DNA from: Streptomyces flaveolus
GTDB lineage: Bacteria > Actinomycetota > Actinomycetes > Streptomycetales > Streptomycetaceae
NCBI RefSeq assembly: GCF_000716535.1
Contig: NZ_JNWV01000022.1
Span: 97,095 to 161,094 of the forward strand
Direction of reading: 5' to 3'
DNA: 64,000 bases
Made by a program: the position numbers and the translations under genes. The notes below the pieces were generated by a model, which worked only from the letters and a program-made list of their open reading frames with translations, was not told the DNA's origin and ran no database searches. Below are positions 54,226 through 62,222 of the stretch, one piece after another (positions within the stretch are counted from its first letter, which is position 1; the number at the start of each line of letters is the position of its first letter).

Positions 54226-54712
54226 GCGGGCCCCCCTGGTGCGCCTCTTCCCCGGTGTGTGCGCCGAAGTGTCCGACGAATGGGCGCGGCGCCAGGTCGC
54301 GCAGCCGCCGGCCGGGCCCGATCTCGTCCACGGCCGCCCGGGTCGCCTCCAGCGGCGTCCGGTACGACGTGTAGTGGTCGATCATGCTCAGCCAGGTGCC
54401 GTCGGCCCGGCGCATCAGGTGCAGCGGCCTGCCATCGATGGTGATCCGCCACTCGATGTCGGCCTCCTCGCGGCCTGCGGCGGGTACCAGCGCACCGCGG
54501 ATACGGCGGCCCCGGTAGGTCTCGTCGAAAGAGCTGCCGCTGGGGTCTTCGGCCGGTGGCGCCGGCCGGGAGGCGGCGACGAGCGGTGCCAGCGCCAGCG
54601 CGGCGGCGGAGGCCAGCAGCCCCCGCGCCATCTCCCGCCGGGACGGTCTGGCCGCCCTCACCCCGGCCCGCCGCTCCGCACCGACCCCTGCTCCGCCCAC
54701 ACCGACGACCAT
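54209..54712 (-). CDS. melC1: Tyrosinase cofactor / copper chaperone MelC1
   Basis: This 167-residue protein has a Tat signal (SRREMARGLLASAAALALAP) and a C-terminal domain with TYRGRRIRG, IDGRPLHLMRRADGTWLSMI and YTSYRTPLEATRAAVDEIG, the caddie core that covers the tyrosinase active site and delivers copper. His in PLHLMR and the Tyr/His cluster in DHYTSY are the usual metal-handling residues. ATG 54712 follows AGGAG. The longer frame to 54877 has no signal-like start. Confidence 0.9.
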   Translation of the reverse strand: MVVGVGGAGVGAERRAGVRAARPSRREMARGLLASAAALALAPLVAASRPAPPAEDPSGSSFDETYRGRRIRGALVPAAGREEADIEWRITIDGRPLHLMRRADGTWLSMIDHYTSYRTPLEATRAAVDEIGPGRRLRDLAPRPFVGHFGAHTGEEAHQGGPHDVRA

Positions 54713-54812
54713 GCTCGCTCCTCGTCCGGTTCCGATGTCCCTACCGGCTAACCGGCTGGGAGTGCGCGGAGTCACCGCAAGGGAGCCATACGGCGGGTAC
54801 GGTCGTGCCGGG

Positions 54813-55325
54813 CTACAGTCCCGGGCCCGTGCCCACGTTGCCGTCCGCGACGGTCCGCACGACCGGGGGAAGGACACCCGCCTGCGGAACCCTGGCGCCC
54901 GGCAGACCGAAGTCGCCCCCGGCGGGTGCGCTCAGGGGGGCGTCCAGGGACAGGCCCGGAGTGAGGGCCCGCAGGTCGCCGGTGGGTGAGTCCACCTCGA
55001 CGTGGTCGAAGCCGTCGTCGAGGAGGTGCGGCAGCGGAGCCCTGGCGTCCAGGCCGGGCAGCCCGCTGCTCACCGGCAGTTGGGGCAGGGTCCGGTCGGG
55101 GACGAGGCGGCCCGTCACGTACCGGGGCCCGTCGGGGGCGCCGGGCTTCAGCAGCGGCAGTTCGGCGCCGGCCTTGGGAGCCTCCATGCCCAGCGACCGG
55201 GCGGCGCCGCCCAGGGGCACGGGGACGGGGACCGTGCCGGATGCCGCGGCGGGGGCCGCGGCGCCCACGGTGGCCGCGACGCCCGTGACGACGGCGGCAA
55301 GCGTTCCTCGGGTGATCGGCTTCAT
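54813..55325 (-). CDS. Small secreted protein, unknown function
   Basis: This 170-residue exported protein has a clean signal peptide (MKPITRGTLAAVVTGVAATV, cleavage near PAAASG). The mature part is Pro/Gly/Leu-rich without cysteines. It belongs to a run of small exported proteins between the chaplins (also 56267 and 56688), so it may act at the spore or aerial hypha surface. No family recognised. Confidence 0.75.
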   Translation of the reverse strand: MKPITRGTLAAVVTGVAATVGAAAPAAASGTVPVPVPLGGAARSLGMEAPKAGAELPLLKPGAPDGPRYVTGRLVPDRTLPQLPVSSGLPGLDARAPLPHLLDDGFDHVEVDSPTGDLRALTPGLSLDAPLSAPAGGDFGLPGARVPQAGVLPPVVRTVADGNVGTGPGL

Positions 55326-55394
55326 GTCAGGTACGGTCCCTTCAGGAATTGCGGGGGTTCGAGGTCCGTACCGGGTAACGAGCGGAAAACGCCG

Positions 55395-55602
55395 TCATTT
55401 CGGAATTCCCCCGAGTGCCGTAATAGTCGGCTCGTCCAGAAGTCTCACCAACGCACCGCTCAGGCTGCACGGGGACGGAGCCCGGGTCCTCCAGCAGCGC
55501 CGACTCGTCCGCGGCGATGACCGGCGTGGCGAGCAGGCCGGCAGCTCCGGTGAGGATGAGCGAGGGGGCGAGGCCGCGGCTTCCGCCTGCGTCACCGAAA
55601 CG
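55395..55602 (-). pseudogene. Start-less secreted-protein frame
   Basis: On the minus strand a frame reads LAPSLILTGAAGLLATPVIA then ADESALLEDPGSVPVQPERC, which looks like a signal peptide with a cleavage site and a short mature protein. However, no ATG, GTG or TTG lies between the upstream in-frame TGA and the hydrophobic core. Either it is the remnant of a small exported protein, or a sequencing/base change removed its start. Confidence 0.35.
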
Positions 55603-56106
55603 TCAAGCGCGCAGCCTGCGGGCGGGCAGGTAGACGTGCGCGGCGGCGTTCGTCGTTTCCGGGGAGCCCGCGAACGCGGCCAGCTCCGGGCCCGCGACCG
55701 GCCGGCGGGGGCCGGTCGTGGGGCAGACGCGCGTGGTGAACATGAAATAGGTGTAACCGAGGTTCCCGACCGCCTCCAGCCACTCAGCCGGCGGTGTGAC
55801 CTGAGTGGTGACGTTCGGCATCTGCAGGACGATCTGGCCGGCGACGACCAGCATGCTGACCTTCAGGCTCGGCCGGGTCGTGCCGTCGATGGGATCGCCG
55901 CCCACCGGCAGCCGCATGTCGTCCAGAAGCCGGGCCGCGGCGGCGGACGCGCCTTCCGGGCCGCCCGGCCCGTCGCCCAGGGAGCAGGCGAGCAGGCAGG
56001 GGGTCCTGCCGGTGCCCTCCTCGTTCCTGGCCATCCAGGCGAGCAGGGCGAGCGTCCCGAGGTCGGCGGCGCGGAAGGGGCGGATTTCGCTGGGTACTGA
56101 GGTCAC
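55603..56106 (-). CDS. DUF5949 family protein
   Basis: This 167-residue protein starts at GTG 56106. It reads 'EIRPFRAADLGTLALLAWMA', PCLLACSLGDGPGGPEGASAA, and 'PAEWLEAVGNLGYTYFMFTT', ending in AAAHVYLPARRLR. These blocks match the Streptomyces family I recall as DUF5949. It is soluble and has no known activity. Confidence 0.75.
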   Translation of the reverse strand: MTSVPSEIRPFRAADLGTLALLAWMARNEEGTGRTPCLLACSLGDGPGGPEGASAAAARLLDDMRLPVGGDPIDGTTRPSLKVSMLVVAGQIVLQMPNVTTQVTPPAEWLEAVGNLGYTYFMFTTRVCPTTGPRRPVAGPELAAFAGSPETTNAAAHVYLPARRLRA

Positions 56107-56212
56107 CGCGCGACCCTATCGACGGGCCGTGGCGCGCCCTGACAGCTTGTCACCCTTCCGGAGCAGCGTCCGAAGCCACTCCACACGATCGGGGGACGGC
56201 CCCCGTCATACG

Positions 56213-56254
56213 CCGACGGGCCGGTTCCGCATGGCTGCGGGACCGGCCCGTCGG
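56213..56254 (-). terminator. Terminator downstream of the small secreted gene
   Basis: CCGACGGGCCGGT and ACCGGCCCGTCGG form a perfect 13-bp stem, extended by inner CCGC/GCGG pairs around ATGGCT. It lies 12 bases past the stop of the gene at 56267-56554. Confidence 0.85.
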
Positions 56255-56266
56255 GGGCGGAGGGTG

Positions 56267-56554
56267 TCAGCGCTTCAGGGGCAGCCCACCGAGCAGCGGC
56301 CGGTGGTTGACGGACGTGGTGACGTCCTTCAGGTGACCCAGCACGGAGTCCTTGTTCTCGGTGTCGAGCGCCTTCGACTGGTGCTGTAGCGGCATCAGGT
56401 CCTTCACCTTGGGGGGCTTCTCCGCGAGGTGGGCGAGCGCACCGTTGACGCTCATGGGCGGCAGGTGGTGGGCGTCATAGGCGAACGCGGGTGCGGCGAC
56501 GCCGACAAGGGCCACGGAACCGGTGACTACGGCGGCGGCCTTCAGGGACTTCAT
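56267..56554 (-). CDS. Small secreted protein, unknown function
   Basis: This 95-residue exported protein has the signal peptide MKSLKAAAVVTGSVALVGVA (cleavage APAFA-YD). The mature part is short, with His and Lys residues (DAHHLPPMSVNGALAHLAEK) and ends in LLGGLPLKR. AGGAA precedes ATG 56554. A strong terminator follows. It is one of the Streptomyces-specific small exported proteins near chaplins; role unknown. Confidence 0.75.
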   Translation of the reverse strand: MKSLKAAAVVTGSVALVGVAAPAFAYDAHHLPPMSVNGALAHLAEKPPKVKDLMPLQHQSKALDTENKDSVLGHLKDVTTSVNHRPLLGGLPLKR

Positions 56555-56687
56555 CGTGTTCCTTTCTTCGGCAACTCACGTCACCCAGGGGTTTCTGACG
56601 CCGTGACTAACGATGTCCGGCCGGGCCGGAAACTCCGCATCGAGAAGACATATGAAATTGCCGTGCGGCCGCCGGGAACCACACGCC

Positions 56688-57761
56688 TCAGCCGGTCGCC
56701 GACTGGCTGGGCTCCGTGGGGAGGCTGGGCAATGAGGGCAGGGATTCGACGCTGGGAGCGGGCGTGTCCTCACCGAGGAGGGTCGCCCCCACCAGGTCGA
56801 CCAGGCCGGACACCACGTCGGTCGCGGACGACAGGAGCTGGTCGAGCTGCCCGGTGACCGCCTTCACCAGATTGTCGATCGCGGTCTGCAGCGCGGAGAG
56901 CGCGTCACCGGCCAGGTCACGGGACGAGGGCAGGCTGACGATGTCCGCGTGCCGTTTGGCCGCCTGCACGGTGAGGGCCGCCGGGACGCCGGAGACCGCG
57001 GGGGCGGAGGCTGACGCGGGGGTGGATGGTGACGCCGGGGCGGACGGTGACGCGGGGGCGGTGGGGCTCGCGGGGTTGGCAGAGGCCGCCGGGGACACAG
57101 GAGCGGTCGGCGTGGCGGTGGTGATCGGCTTGGCGGGCTTCGTCGCCACCGGGGAAGTCGCCGGCACCGAAGGAGTCGCGGGTTTCGCGGTGGTCGCCGG
57201 TGAAGCGGGTGCCGCAGGCTTCGCCGCAGCCGCGGGCTTCGCCGGTGCGGCAGGAGTCGCGGATGCCGTCGGCGTCGCCTGAGCCGCGGGCTTGGACGCC
57301 GTCGTAGGTTTCGCGGCCGTGGACGTCACGGGAGCCGTGGGCTGCACGGACGCCGCCGGCTGAGTGGGCGCCGACGGCTGGGAGGGGGTCGACGGGCGCA
57401 CGGGAGCGGTTGCCTGGGCCGGAGCCGTCGGGGCGGCCGGTTTCGGGTCGGTGGCGGCCTTGACGATGGCCTGCTTCGCCGCCTCCCCAAGTCGTCTGGC
57501 GTCCTCGGCGGGCAGTTTGCCCTTCTCCAGCGACTGGTTGAGCAGGTCGACGACCGGATCGAGGACGGAACCGGCGGTGCCGAGGGTCCTGACCTGTGCG
57601 AGCAGCTTCTCCTTCTCCGCTGCCGGGACAGGCGCCCGGGAGGCGGCACGGTCGTGCTCCCGGGACGCGTCGGCGGCGACCGCGATCGGGCCGGTGATGC
57701 CGATGAGAACGGACGCGCACAGGACGGTGGACGCGAGACGCCGGACAGGCAGATCACGCAT
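56688..57761 (-). CDS. Secreted Ala/Pro/Thr-rich protein
   Basis: This 357-residue exported protein has a signal peptide to about residue 30 (ASVLIGITGPIAVA-AD). A helical segment follows (48-108: KEKLLAQVRTLGTAGSVLDP, LLNQSLEKGKLPAEDARRLG), then roughly 170 residues of Ala/Pro/Thr/Ser/Lys repeats (KPAAPA, SPAAPA-like units), and a C-terminal helix-rich part with DNLVKAVTGQLDQLLSSATD. The low-complexity centre resembles a wall-spanning or glycosylated stalk. AGAGGAA precedes ATG 57761. Confidence 0.8.
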   Translation of the reverse strand: MRDLPVRRLASTVLCASVLIGITGPIAVAADASREHDRAASRAPVPAAEKEKLLAQVRTLGTAGSVLDPVVDLLNQSLEKGKLPAEDARRLGEAAKQAIVKAATDPKPAAPTAPAQATAPVRPSTPSQPSAPTQPAASVQPTAPVTSTAAKPTTASKPAAQATPTASATPAAPAKPAAAAKPAAPASPATTAKPATPSVPATSPVATKPAKPITTATPTAPVSPAASANPASPTAPASPSAPASPSTPASASAPAVSGVPAALTVQAAKRHADIVSLPSSRDLAGDALSALQTAIDNLVKAVTGQLDQLLSSATDVVSGLVDLVGATLLGEDTPAPSVESLPSLPSLPTEPSQSATG

Positions 57762-57869
57762 GGGTGTTCCTCTCGGTGAACAGTGGGGACCTGTGCCCAC
57801 CGTCGATTCACCGATCTCCGTGCGCAACCGCTCGCGTACGGAATGTGATCCGTTCGGAGGAGCGCAAAA

Positions 57870-57912
57870 CCGGCCGCCCGCCCCGCGACGAGCGCGCGGG
57901 GCGGACGGCCGG
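57870..57912 (-). terminator. Terminator of the second chaplin gene
   Basis: An 18-bp stem with one mismatch (CCGGCCGCCCGCCCCGCG / CGCGGGGCGGACGGCCGG) and a 7-base loop is followed on the minus strand by GTTTTGCG. It starts 20 bases after the chaplin stop. Confidence 0.88.
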
Positions 57913-57932
57913 CCGAAGGATGCGTCCCGATG

Positions 57933-58172
57933 TCAGTCGTTGACGCAGGCGTTGCCGAACGCGGGGTTCAGCAGGGCGATGACGTTGACGGTGTTACCGC
58001 ACACATTGAGCGGGACGTGGATCGGGACCTGGATGACGTTGCCCGACAGCACGCCCGGCGACTTGGCGGCGGCGGCGCCCGCACCGGCGTCGGCGGAGGC
58101 CACGCCGGCACCGCCGGCGACGGCCGCGACGGCGGCGGAGGTCAGGACCAGGCCCTTCGCGATACGCGACAT
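57933..58172 (-). CDS. chpF: Chaplin (short type)
   Basis: This 79-residue protein has a signal peptide (MSRIAKGLVLTSAAVAAVAG, cleavage near VASA-DA) and one chaplin domain: KSPGVLSGNVIQVPIHVPLN, VCGNTVNVIALLNPAFGNAC, ending VND. Both conserved cysteines are present. It has the classic short length, without the tail seen in the chaplin at 52990. By position it matches ChpF (SCO2705) as I recall; the symbol rests on synteny. AAGGAG lies 11 bases upstream of ATG 58172. Confidence 0.9.
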   Translation of the reverse strand: MSRIAKGLVLTSAAVAAVAGGAGVASADAGAGAAAAKSPGVLSGNVIQVPIHVPLNVCGNTVNVIALLNPAFGNACVND

Positions 58173-58386
58173 GGAGAGGTGCTCCTTGGGGTCGACACAA
58201 ACATCCGAGCGGACGCCCGGCGCAGTGTCAACGCACGTCGCCGCCGGGGGTTGTGCCGCCAATGGGGTGATGTGAGGACGGGGTGCCTTCACCTTTCCAA
58301 CACACTTGCAAATCTTGTCCGGATTTGTAGGTATATCGACTAGAGTTGCGGATCTCTTCGGGACGTGCGAAAGGGCACCGCCGGTC

Positions 58387-59484
58387 ATGCGCAATCTCAT
58401 GGGTCCGCTGCTGCGTACAACGGCGGGCGCCCTCGCCTCCACGACCCTCGCCGTCCTCCCGGTCCTGACGACCCCGGCCGCGGCCCGGACGGGCGCGCCG
58501 CCCTCCCCCGAGGCCGCACGCCAGGTCTTCGCCCCGCGTCACCACGCCGTGCAGCACGGCGGCTTCGTCCGCGCGGCCAACACCTCCGTCAGTTGCCGCG
58601 CCTCGAAGGCATCCGCATGCCAGGCGGTGCGAGCAGGACTGACCGCGGCTAACGGCGACTTCGACATGGTCTACGTCGACGTCGACAGCGACCCCCGCAC
58701 CTACAACTCTTCCCGGGCCGAGGTCCGCGTCCCCGAGGGCGGCCGGGTGACGTACGCCCGGCTGTACTGGGGCGGCAATCCTCGCTCCGGCGAGCAGAAG
58801 CCGCCGCGCGACAACGGGCGGGTACTGATCGCCGGACCGGGCGGCACGTACAGGGAGGTCCTCGCCGACACGGTCGAGGGCCACCGGGAGGCAGCCGGCG
58901 TGGACGCCTTCCAGGCCTCGGCCGACGTCACCCGGCTGGTACGGGAGAGCGGTTCGGGACTGTACACCGTCGCGCAGGTCAACATCGCCGCGGGCGGGCC
59001 GACGGCCGGAGCGTGGGGCGGCTGGACCCTGGTGGTGGGATACGAGAACCCCGCGGAACCGCTGCGCGAGCTTGCCCTCTGGGACGGCTTCGAGTCGCTG
59101 GACACCCCCGTTGACGTCCGTCTGACAGGGATGCGCGTACCGGCGGGGGCGGGCGGACGCGTCGGCCTGGTGGCGTACGACGGCGACCGGGGGAGCGTGG
59201 GCGAGACGCTCACGCTCTCCGTCGGCCCCCGGCGTACGCCCGTCGCACTGCGCGACTCCGCCAATCCCTCAGACGACGTACTCAACTCCACGATCAGCGA
59301 ACCGGGTGACGTACCCGCCCGGCGGATTCCGGCCTACGACAACACGCTCGGCTACGACTCCGACGTGTTGGATCTCGGCCGGGCTCTGCGGCGCGGTGGT
59401 GACCAGCCTGGCTTCCGGCTCGTTTCCCACGCGGACGCGGCATGGGCCGGCGCGCTCTTCGCCGCCGTGGACGCCCGTAAGTAG
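58387..59484 (+). CDS. Secreted beta-rich protein (DUF3344-like)
   Basis: This 365-residue exported protein has a signal peptide (about residues 1-33, ending TPAAA-RT). The mature part includes DFDMVYVDVDSDPRTYNSSR, 'GGRVTYARLYWGGNPRSGEQ', YTVAQVNIAAG and 'GAWGGWTLVVGYENPAEPLR'. The V-D-V-D and LYWGG blocks are typical of the beta-sandwich exported proteins annotated DUF3344 or preceding DUF11 repeats. It diverges from chpF and precedes the exopolysaccharide genes. Function unknown; a surface adhesin is one option. Confidence 0.78.
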   Translation: MRNLMGPLLRTTAGALASTTLAVLPVLTTPAAARTGAPPSPEAARQVFAPRHHAVQHGGFVRAANTSVSCRASKASACQAVRAGLTAANGDFDMVYVDVDSDPRTYNSSRAEVRVPEGGRVTYARLYWGGNPRSGEQKPPRDNGRVLIAGPGGTYREVLADTVEGHREAAGVDAFQASADVTRLVRESGSGLYTVAQVNIAAGGPTAGAWGGWTLVVGYENPAEPLRELALWDGFESLDTPVDVRLTGMRVPAGAGGRVGLVAYDGDRGSVGETLTLSVGPRRTPVALRDSANPSDDVLNSTISEPGDVPARRIPAYDNTLGYDSDVLDLGRALRRGGDQPGFRLVSHADAAWAGALFAAVDARK

Positions 59485-59538
59485 AAGCCGCGTTCACCAC
59501 CGCAGTCCTGAGCGCCCCCTGAGCGAGGTAACCCGCGC

Positions 59539-60801
59539 ATGCACCAGCCAGCACCCGTCCTTCGGCCCCGGCTCCTGCACCTCGCGCAACCCGTCGACGG
59601 CGGTGTCGCCCGGGTCGTGCTCGACCTGGCGCGGGCCCAGCTCACGGCGGGCCTGCGCGTCACGGTGGCCTGCCCGGACGGCCCACTGGCCGCCGGCCTG
59701 CGGCACCTGGGCGCCGACGTCCGGCAATGGCGGGCGGGCCGCTCCCCGGGGCCCGGTCTGCCGGGCGAGGTACGTCGGCTCGCACATCTGATCGACGAGG
59801 TTCGGCCCGAACTGGTACACGCGCACAGCGCCAAGGCAGGTTTGGCCGCGCGGCTCGCCGTCCGCGGGCGCGTGCCGACCGTGTTCCAGCCGCACGCCTG
59901 GTCCTTCGAGGCGGTCGGCGGCGTCACCGCTGCGCTCGCCCTGCGCTGGGAGCGGTGGGGGGCGCGCTGGGCGGACCGGGTGGTGTGCGTCAGTGAGGCG
60001 GAGCGCACGACAGGTCTGCGCGCCGGGGTGCGCGCGGCCTACACGGTCATCCCCAACGGCATCGACACGACCCGCTTCTCCCCGGCTCCACCCTCCGGCA
60101 CCGCGCCCGGCCGCTCGACAGCCCCCTCACCCGCACCGCGAGCCGCCGAGGAGCTCCCGCTGGGATCACCCGCACCCGGCGACGAGGGCCGTCCCCTGGT
60201 GGTGTGCGTGGGCCGCCTCTGCCGCCAGAAGGGTCAAGACGTACTGCTACGGGCCTGGGAGGAGGTCGTCGGCGTGCTGCCACGGGCGAGGCTCGTGCTC
60301 GTCGGTGACGGCCCCGACCGCGAGGCCTTACGACGACAGGCACCCTCCTCCGTCCACTTCACCGGCGCCGTCCCCGACCCCGTGCCCTGGTACCGGGCCG
60401 CCGACCTGGTGGTGCTGCCCTCACGCTGGGAGGGCATGGCGCTCGCCCCGCTGGAGGCACTGGGCTGCGGAACACCCGTCGTGGTCACCGACGTCGACGG
60501 TGCCCGGGAGAGCCTGCCGCCCGCGCTCGCCGAGCGTTGCCTGGTGCCGCCACAGGATCCCACCGCACTGGCCGGCGCGGTCACCGGGCTGCTGTCCGAC
60601 CCGACACTGCGCGCGGCGCTCGGCGACCAGGGCCGTCAGTACGTCCTGTCCACGCACGACGTGCGGCTCACGGCCGAACGGTTCGCGGCCCTCTACCGCA
60701 CCCTCCTCGGCACCGCCGACACAGACTGCGACGCCCCGGCGGCGACCGGCGGAACAACCGAGCTCGTGTCCTCCGAGTGCAGGGAGTCCAACCACTCGTG
60801 A
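59539..60801 (+). CDS. Glycosyltransferase family 4 protein
   Basis: This 420-residue GT-B enzyme transfers a sugar from an NDP donor. The N-terminal acceptor domain begins LLHLAQPVDGGVARVVLDLA with the G-G-V-A loop. The C-terminal donor domain (about 205-400) holds VCVGRLCRQKGQDVLLRAW, LVGDGPDR, and the E-x7-E motif 'PSRWEGMALAPLEALGCGTP'. The Ala/Pro insert near 190-215 is a linker between the domains. Its stop overlaps the next start (GTGA), so it works with the polyprenyl transferase in building an exopolysaccharide repeat. Confidence 0.9.
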   Translation: MHQPAPVLRPRLLHLAQPVDGGVARVVLDLARAQLTAGLRVTVACPDGPLAAGLRHLGADVRQWRAGRSPGPGLPGEVRRLAHLIDEVRPELVHAHSAKAGLAARLAVRGRVPTVFQPHAWSFEAVGGVTAALALRWERWGARWADRVVCVSEAERTTGLRAGVRAAYTVIPNGIDTTRFSPAPPSGTAPGRSTAPSPAPRAAEELPLGSPAPGDEGRPLVVCVGRLCRQKGQDVLLRAWEEVVGVLPRARLVLVGDGPDREALRRQAPSSVHFTGAVPDPVPWYRAADLVVLPSRWEGMALAPLEALGCGTPVVVTDVDGARESLPPALAERCLVPPQDPTALAGAVTGLLSDPTLRAALGDQGRQYVLSTHDVRLTAERFAALYRTLLGTADTDCDAPAATGGTTELVSSECRESNHS

Positions 60802-62219
60802 CTGCGGAAAGCACCGTCCCCTCCCCCGGCGCGCAGCCATGGGACCACGGATTCTCACCTGTCTCCGTCCTGCCGGCCCGCGGCGAAGGCGGCTTCCGGT
60901 TCCCGCCGCGACGCCCGCCCGAGCGGTCCGCCTCACCGCTGCCCTTGCTCGCCACCGACCTGCTCGCCGCACTGGTGGGCGGCCTTGCGCTCGACGAGGC
61001 CACCCGCCGCCCGCTGCCGGTCGCGGTGCTGGTGTCCGGCGCGCTGCTGCTGCGCCCGCCCTCCGCGCGATCGGTGCACGGCGTCCTCGACGAACTCCCC
61101 GCGGTGTGGGGGCGGATCGCGGTGGTCTGGCTGTGCCTGGCCGCCCTGCTCGCCACGTACGCCCCCGGCAGCGCCCTCACCACCTCCACGCTGCTGCTGG
61201 GCTGCGCTCTGCACGCGGCGGCGGCCGGTGCGGGGCGGGGCGCGGTGCACTGGCGGCGCCGGGTCACGCTGCGCCGCCACCCGCGTCCCGCCCTGGTGAT
61301 CGGGCCGGCGGTGACCGCTCGGCGGGTGGCCGCCGCGCTGCTCCGGCAGCCGGGCTGCGGGGTGCGCCCTGTGGGCGTGGTCGCGGAACACCCGGACGGC
61401 GCCGGCGGGCTGCCGGTGCTCACCACCGGCGAGGAGGTGGAGCGGGCGCTCATCCAGAACGGGGTCGGAGTCGTCCTCACCGTCCACCCGGCCGTGCGCA
61501 CGGAGAAGGCGCCGCTGCTGCGGGCGCTCGCCGAGTCCGGCTGCACGCTGTGGGAGGTGGACGCGGACAGTCCGGCGTACGGGATGCGCGACCAGCTCGC
61601 CGGGTTCGCCGTGCGCCGCCTGGACCTGGGCGCGCGGCGGCGGACGAGCGTGGCCAAGCGGCTGCTGGACATCGCGGTGTCCGGGGCGTTGCTGGTACTG
61701 GTCAGCCCCGTGCTGCTGGTGTGTGCGGTGGTGCTGCGGCTCACCGACGGGCCCGGGGTGGTGTTCCGGCAGGAGCGCATCGGCAAGGACGGCCGGCCCT
61801 TCACACTGCTGAAGTTCCGCACCCACCGTCCGGCCGACGAGCACGAGGCGGCCACCCGGTGGAGCGTGGCCGGTGAACGGAGGATGAACCCCTTCTGCCG
61901 GTTCCTGCGGCAGACCTCGTTGGACGAGCTGCTCCAGCTGTGGAACGTCGTACGGGGCGACATGAGCCTGGTCGGCCCGCGCCCCGAACGGCCCTATTTC
62001 GTCGCCGAGTTCAGCCAGACCTACCCCGGTTACGCGGCCCGCCACCGCATGCAGACGGGCATCACGGGGCTCGCCCAGATCAACGGGCTGCGCGGCGACA
62101 CCTCGATCGAGGACCGGGCCCGCTTCGACAACGCCTACATCGACAACTGGTCGCTGTGGCAGGACGTCTGCATCATGCTGCGCACCGCCGCCGCGCTCGT
62201 ACGGTCCACGGGGAGCTGA
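60798..62219 (+). CDS. Exopolysaccharide polyprenyl glycosylphosphotransferase (WcaJ/WbaP type)
   Basis: This 473-residue enzyme transfers sugar-1-phosphate to undecaprenyl phosphate, the first step of repeat-unit assembly. Several N-terminal helices (about 45-140) are followed by a CoA-binding-like domain (about 150-280). The catalytic bacterial sugar-transferase domain (about 288-473) carries KRLLDIAVSGALLVLVSPVL, FRQERIGKDGRPFTLLKFRT, 'TSLDELLQLWNVVRGDMSLV' followed by GPRPERP, and 'TGITGLAQINGLRGD'. GTG 60798 overlaps the upstream stop. The sugar is not predictable. Confidence 0.92.
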   Translation: MTAESTVPSPGAQPWDHGFSPVSVLPARGEGGFRFPPRRPPERSASPLPLLATDLLAALVGGLALDEATRRPLPVAVLVSGALLLRPPSARSVHGVLDELPAVWGRIAVVWLCLAALLATYAPGSALTTSTLLLGCALHAAAAGAGRGAVHWRRRVTLRRHPRPALVIGPAVTARRVAAALLRQPGCGVRPVGVVAEHPDGAGGLPVLTTGEEVERALIQNGVGVVLTVHPAVRTEKAPLLRALAESGCTLWEVDADSPAYGMRDQLAGFAVRRLDLGARRRTSVAKRLLDIAVSGALLVLVSPVLLVCAVVLRLTDGPGVVFRQERIGKDGRPFTLLKFRTHRPADEHEAATRWSVAGERRMNPFCRFLRQTSLDELLQLWNVVRGDMSLVGPRPERPYFVAEFSQTYPGYAARHRMQTGITGLAQINGLRGDTSIEDRARFDNAYIDNWSLWQDVCIMLRTAAALVRSTGS

Positions 62220-62222
62220 CCG

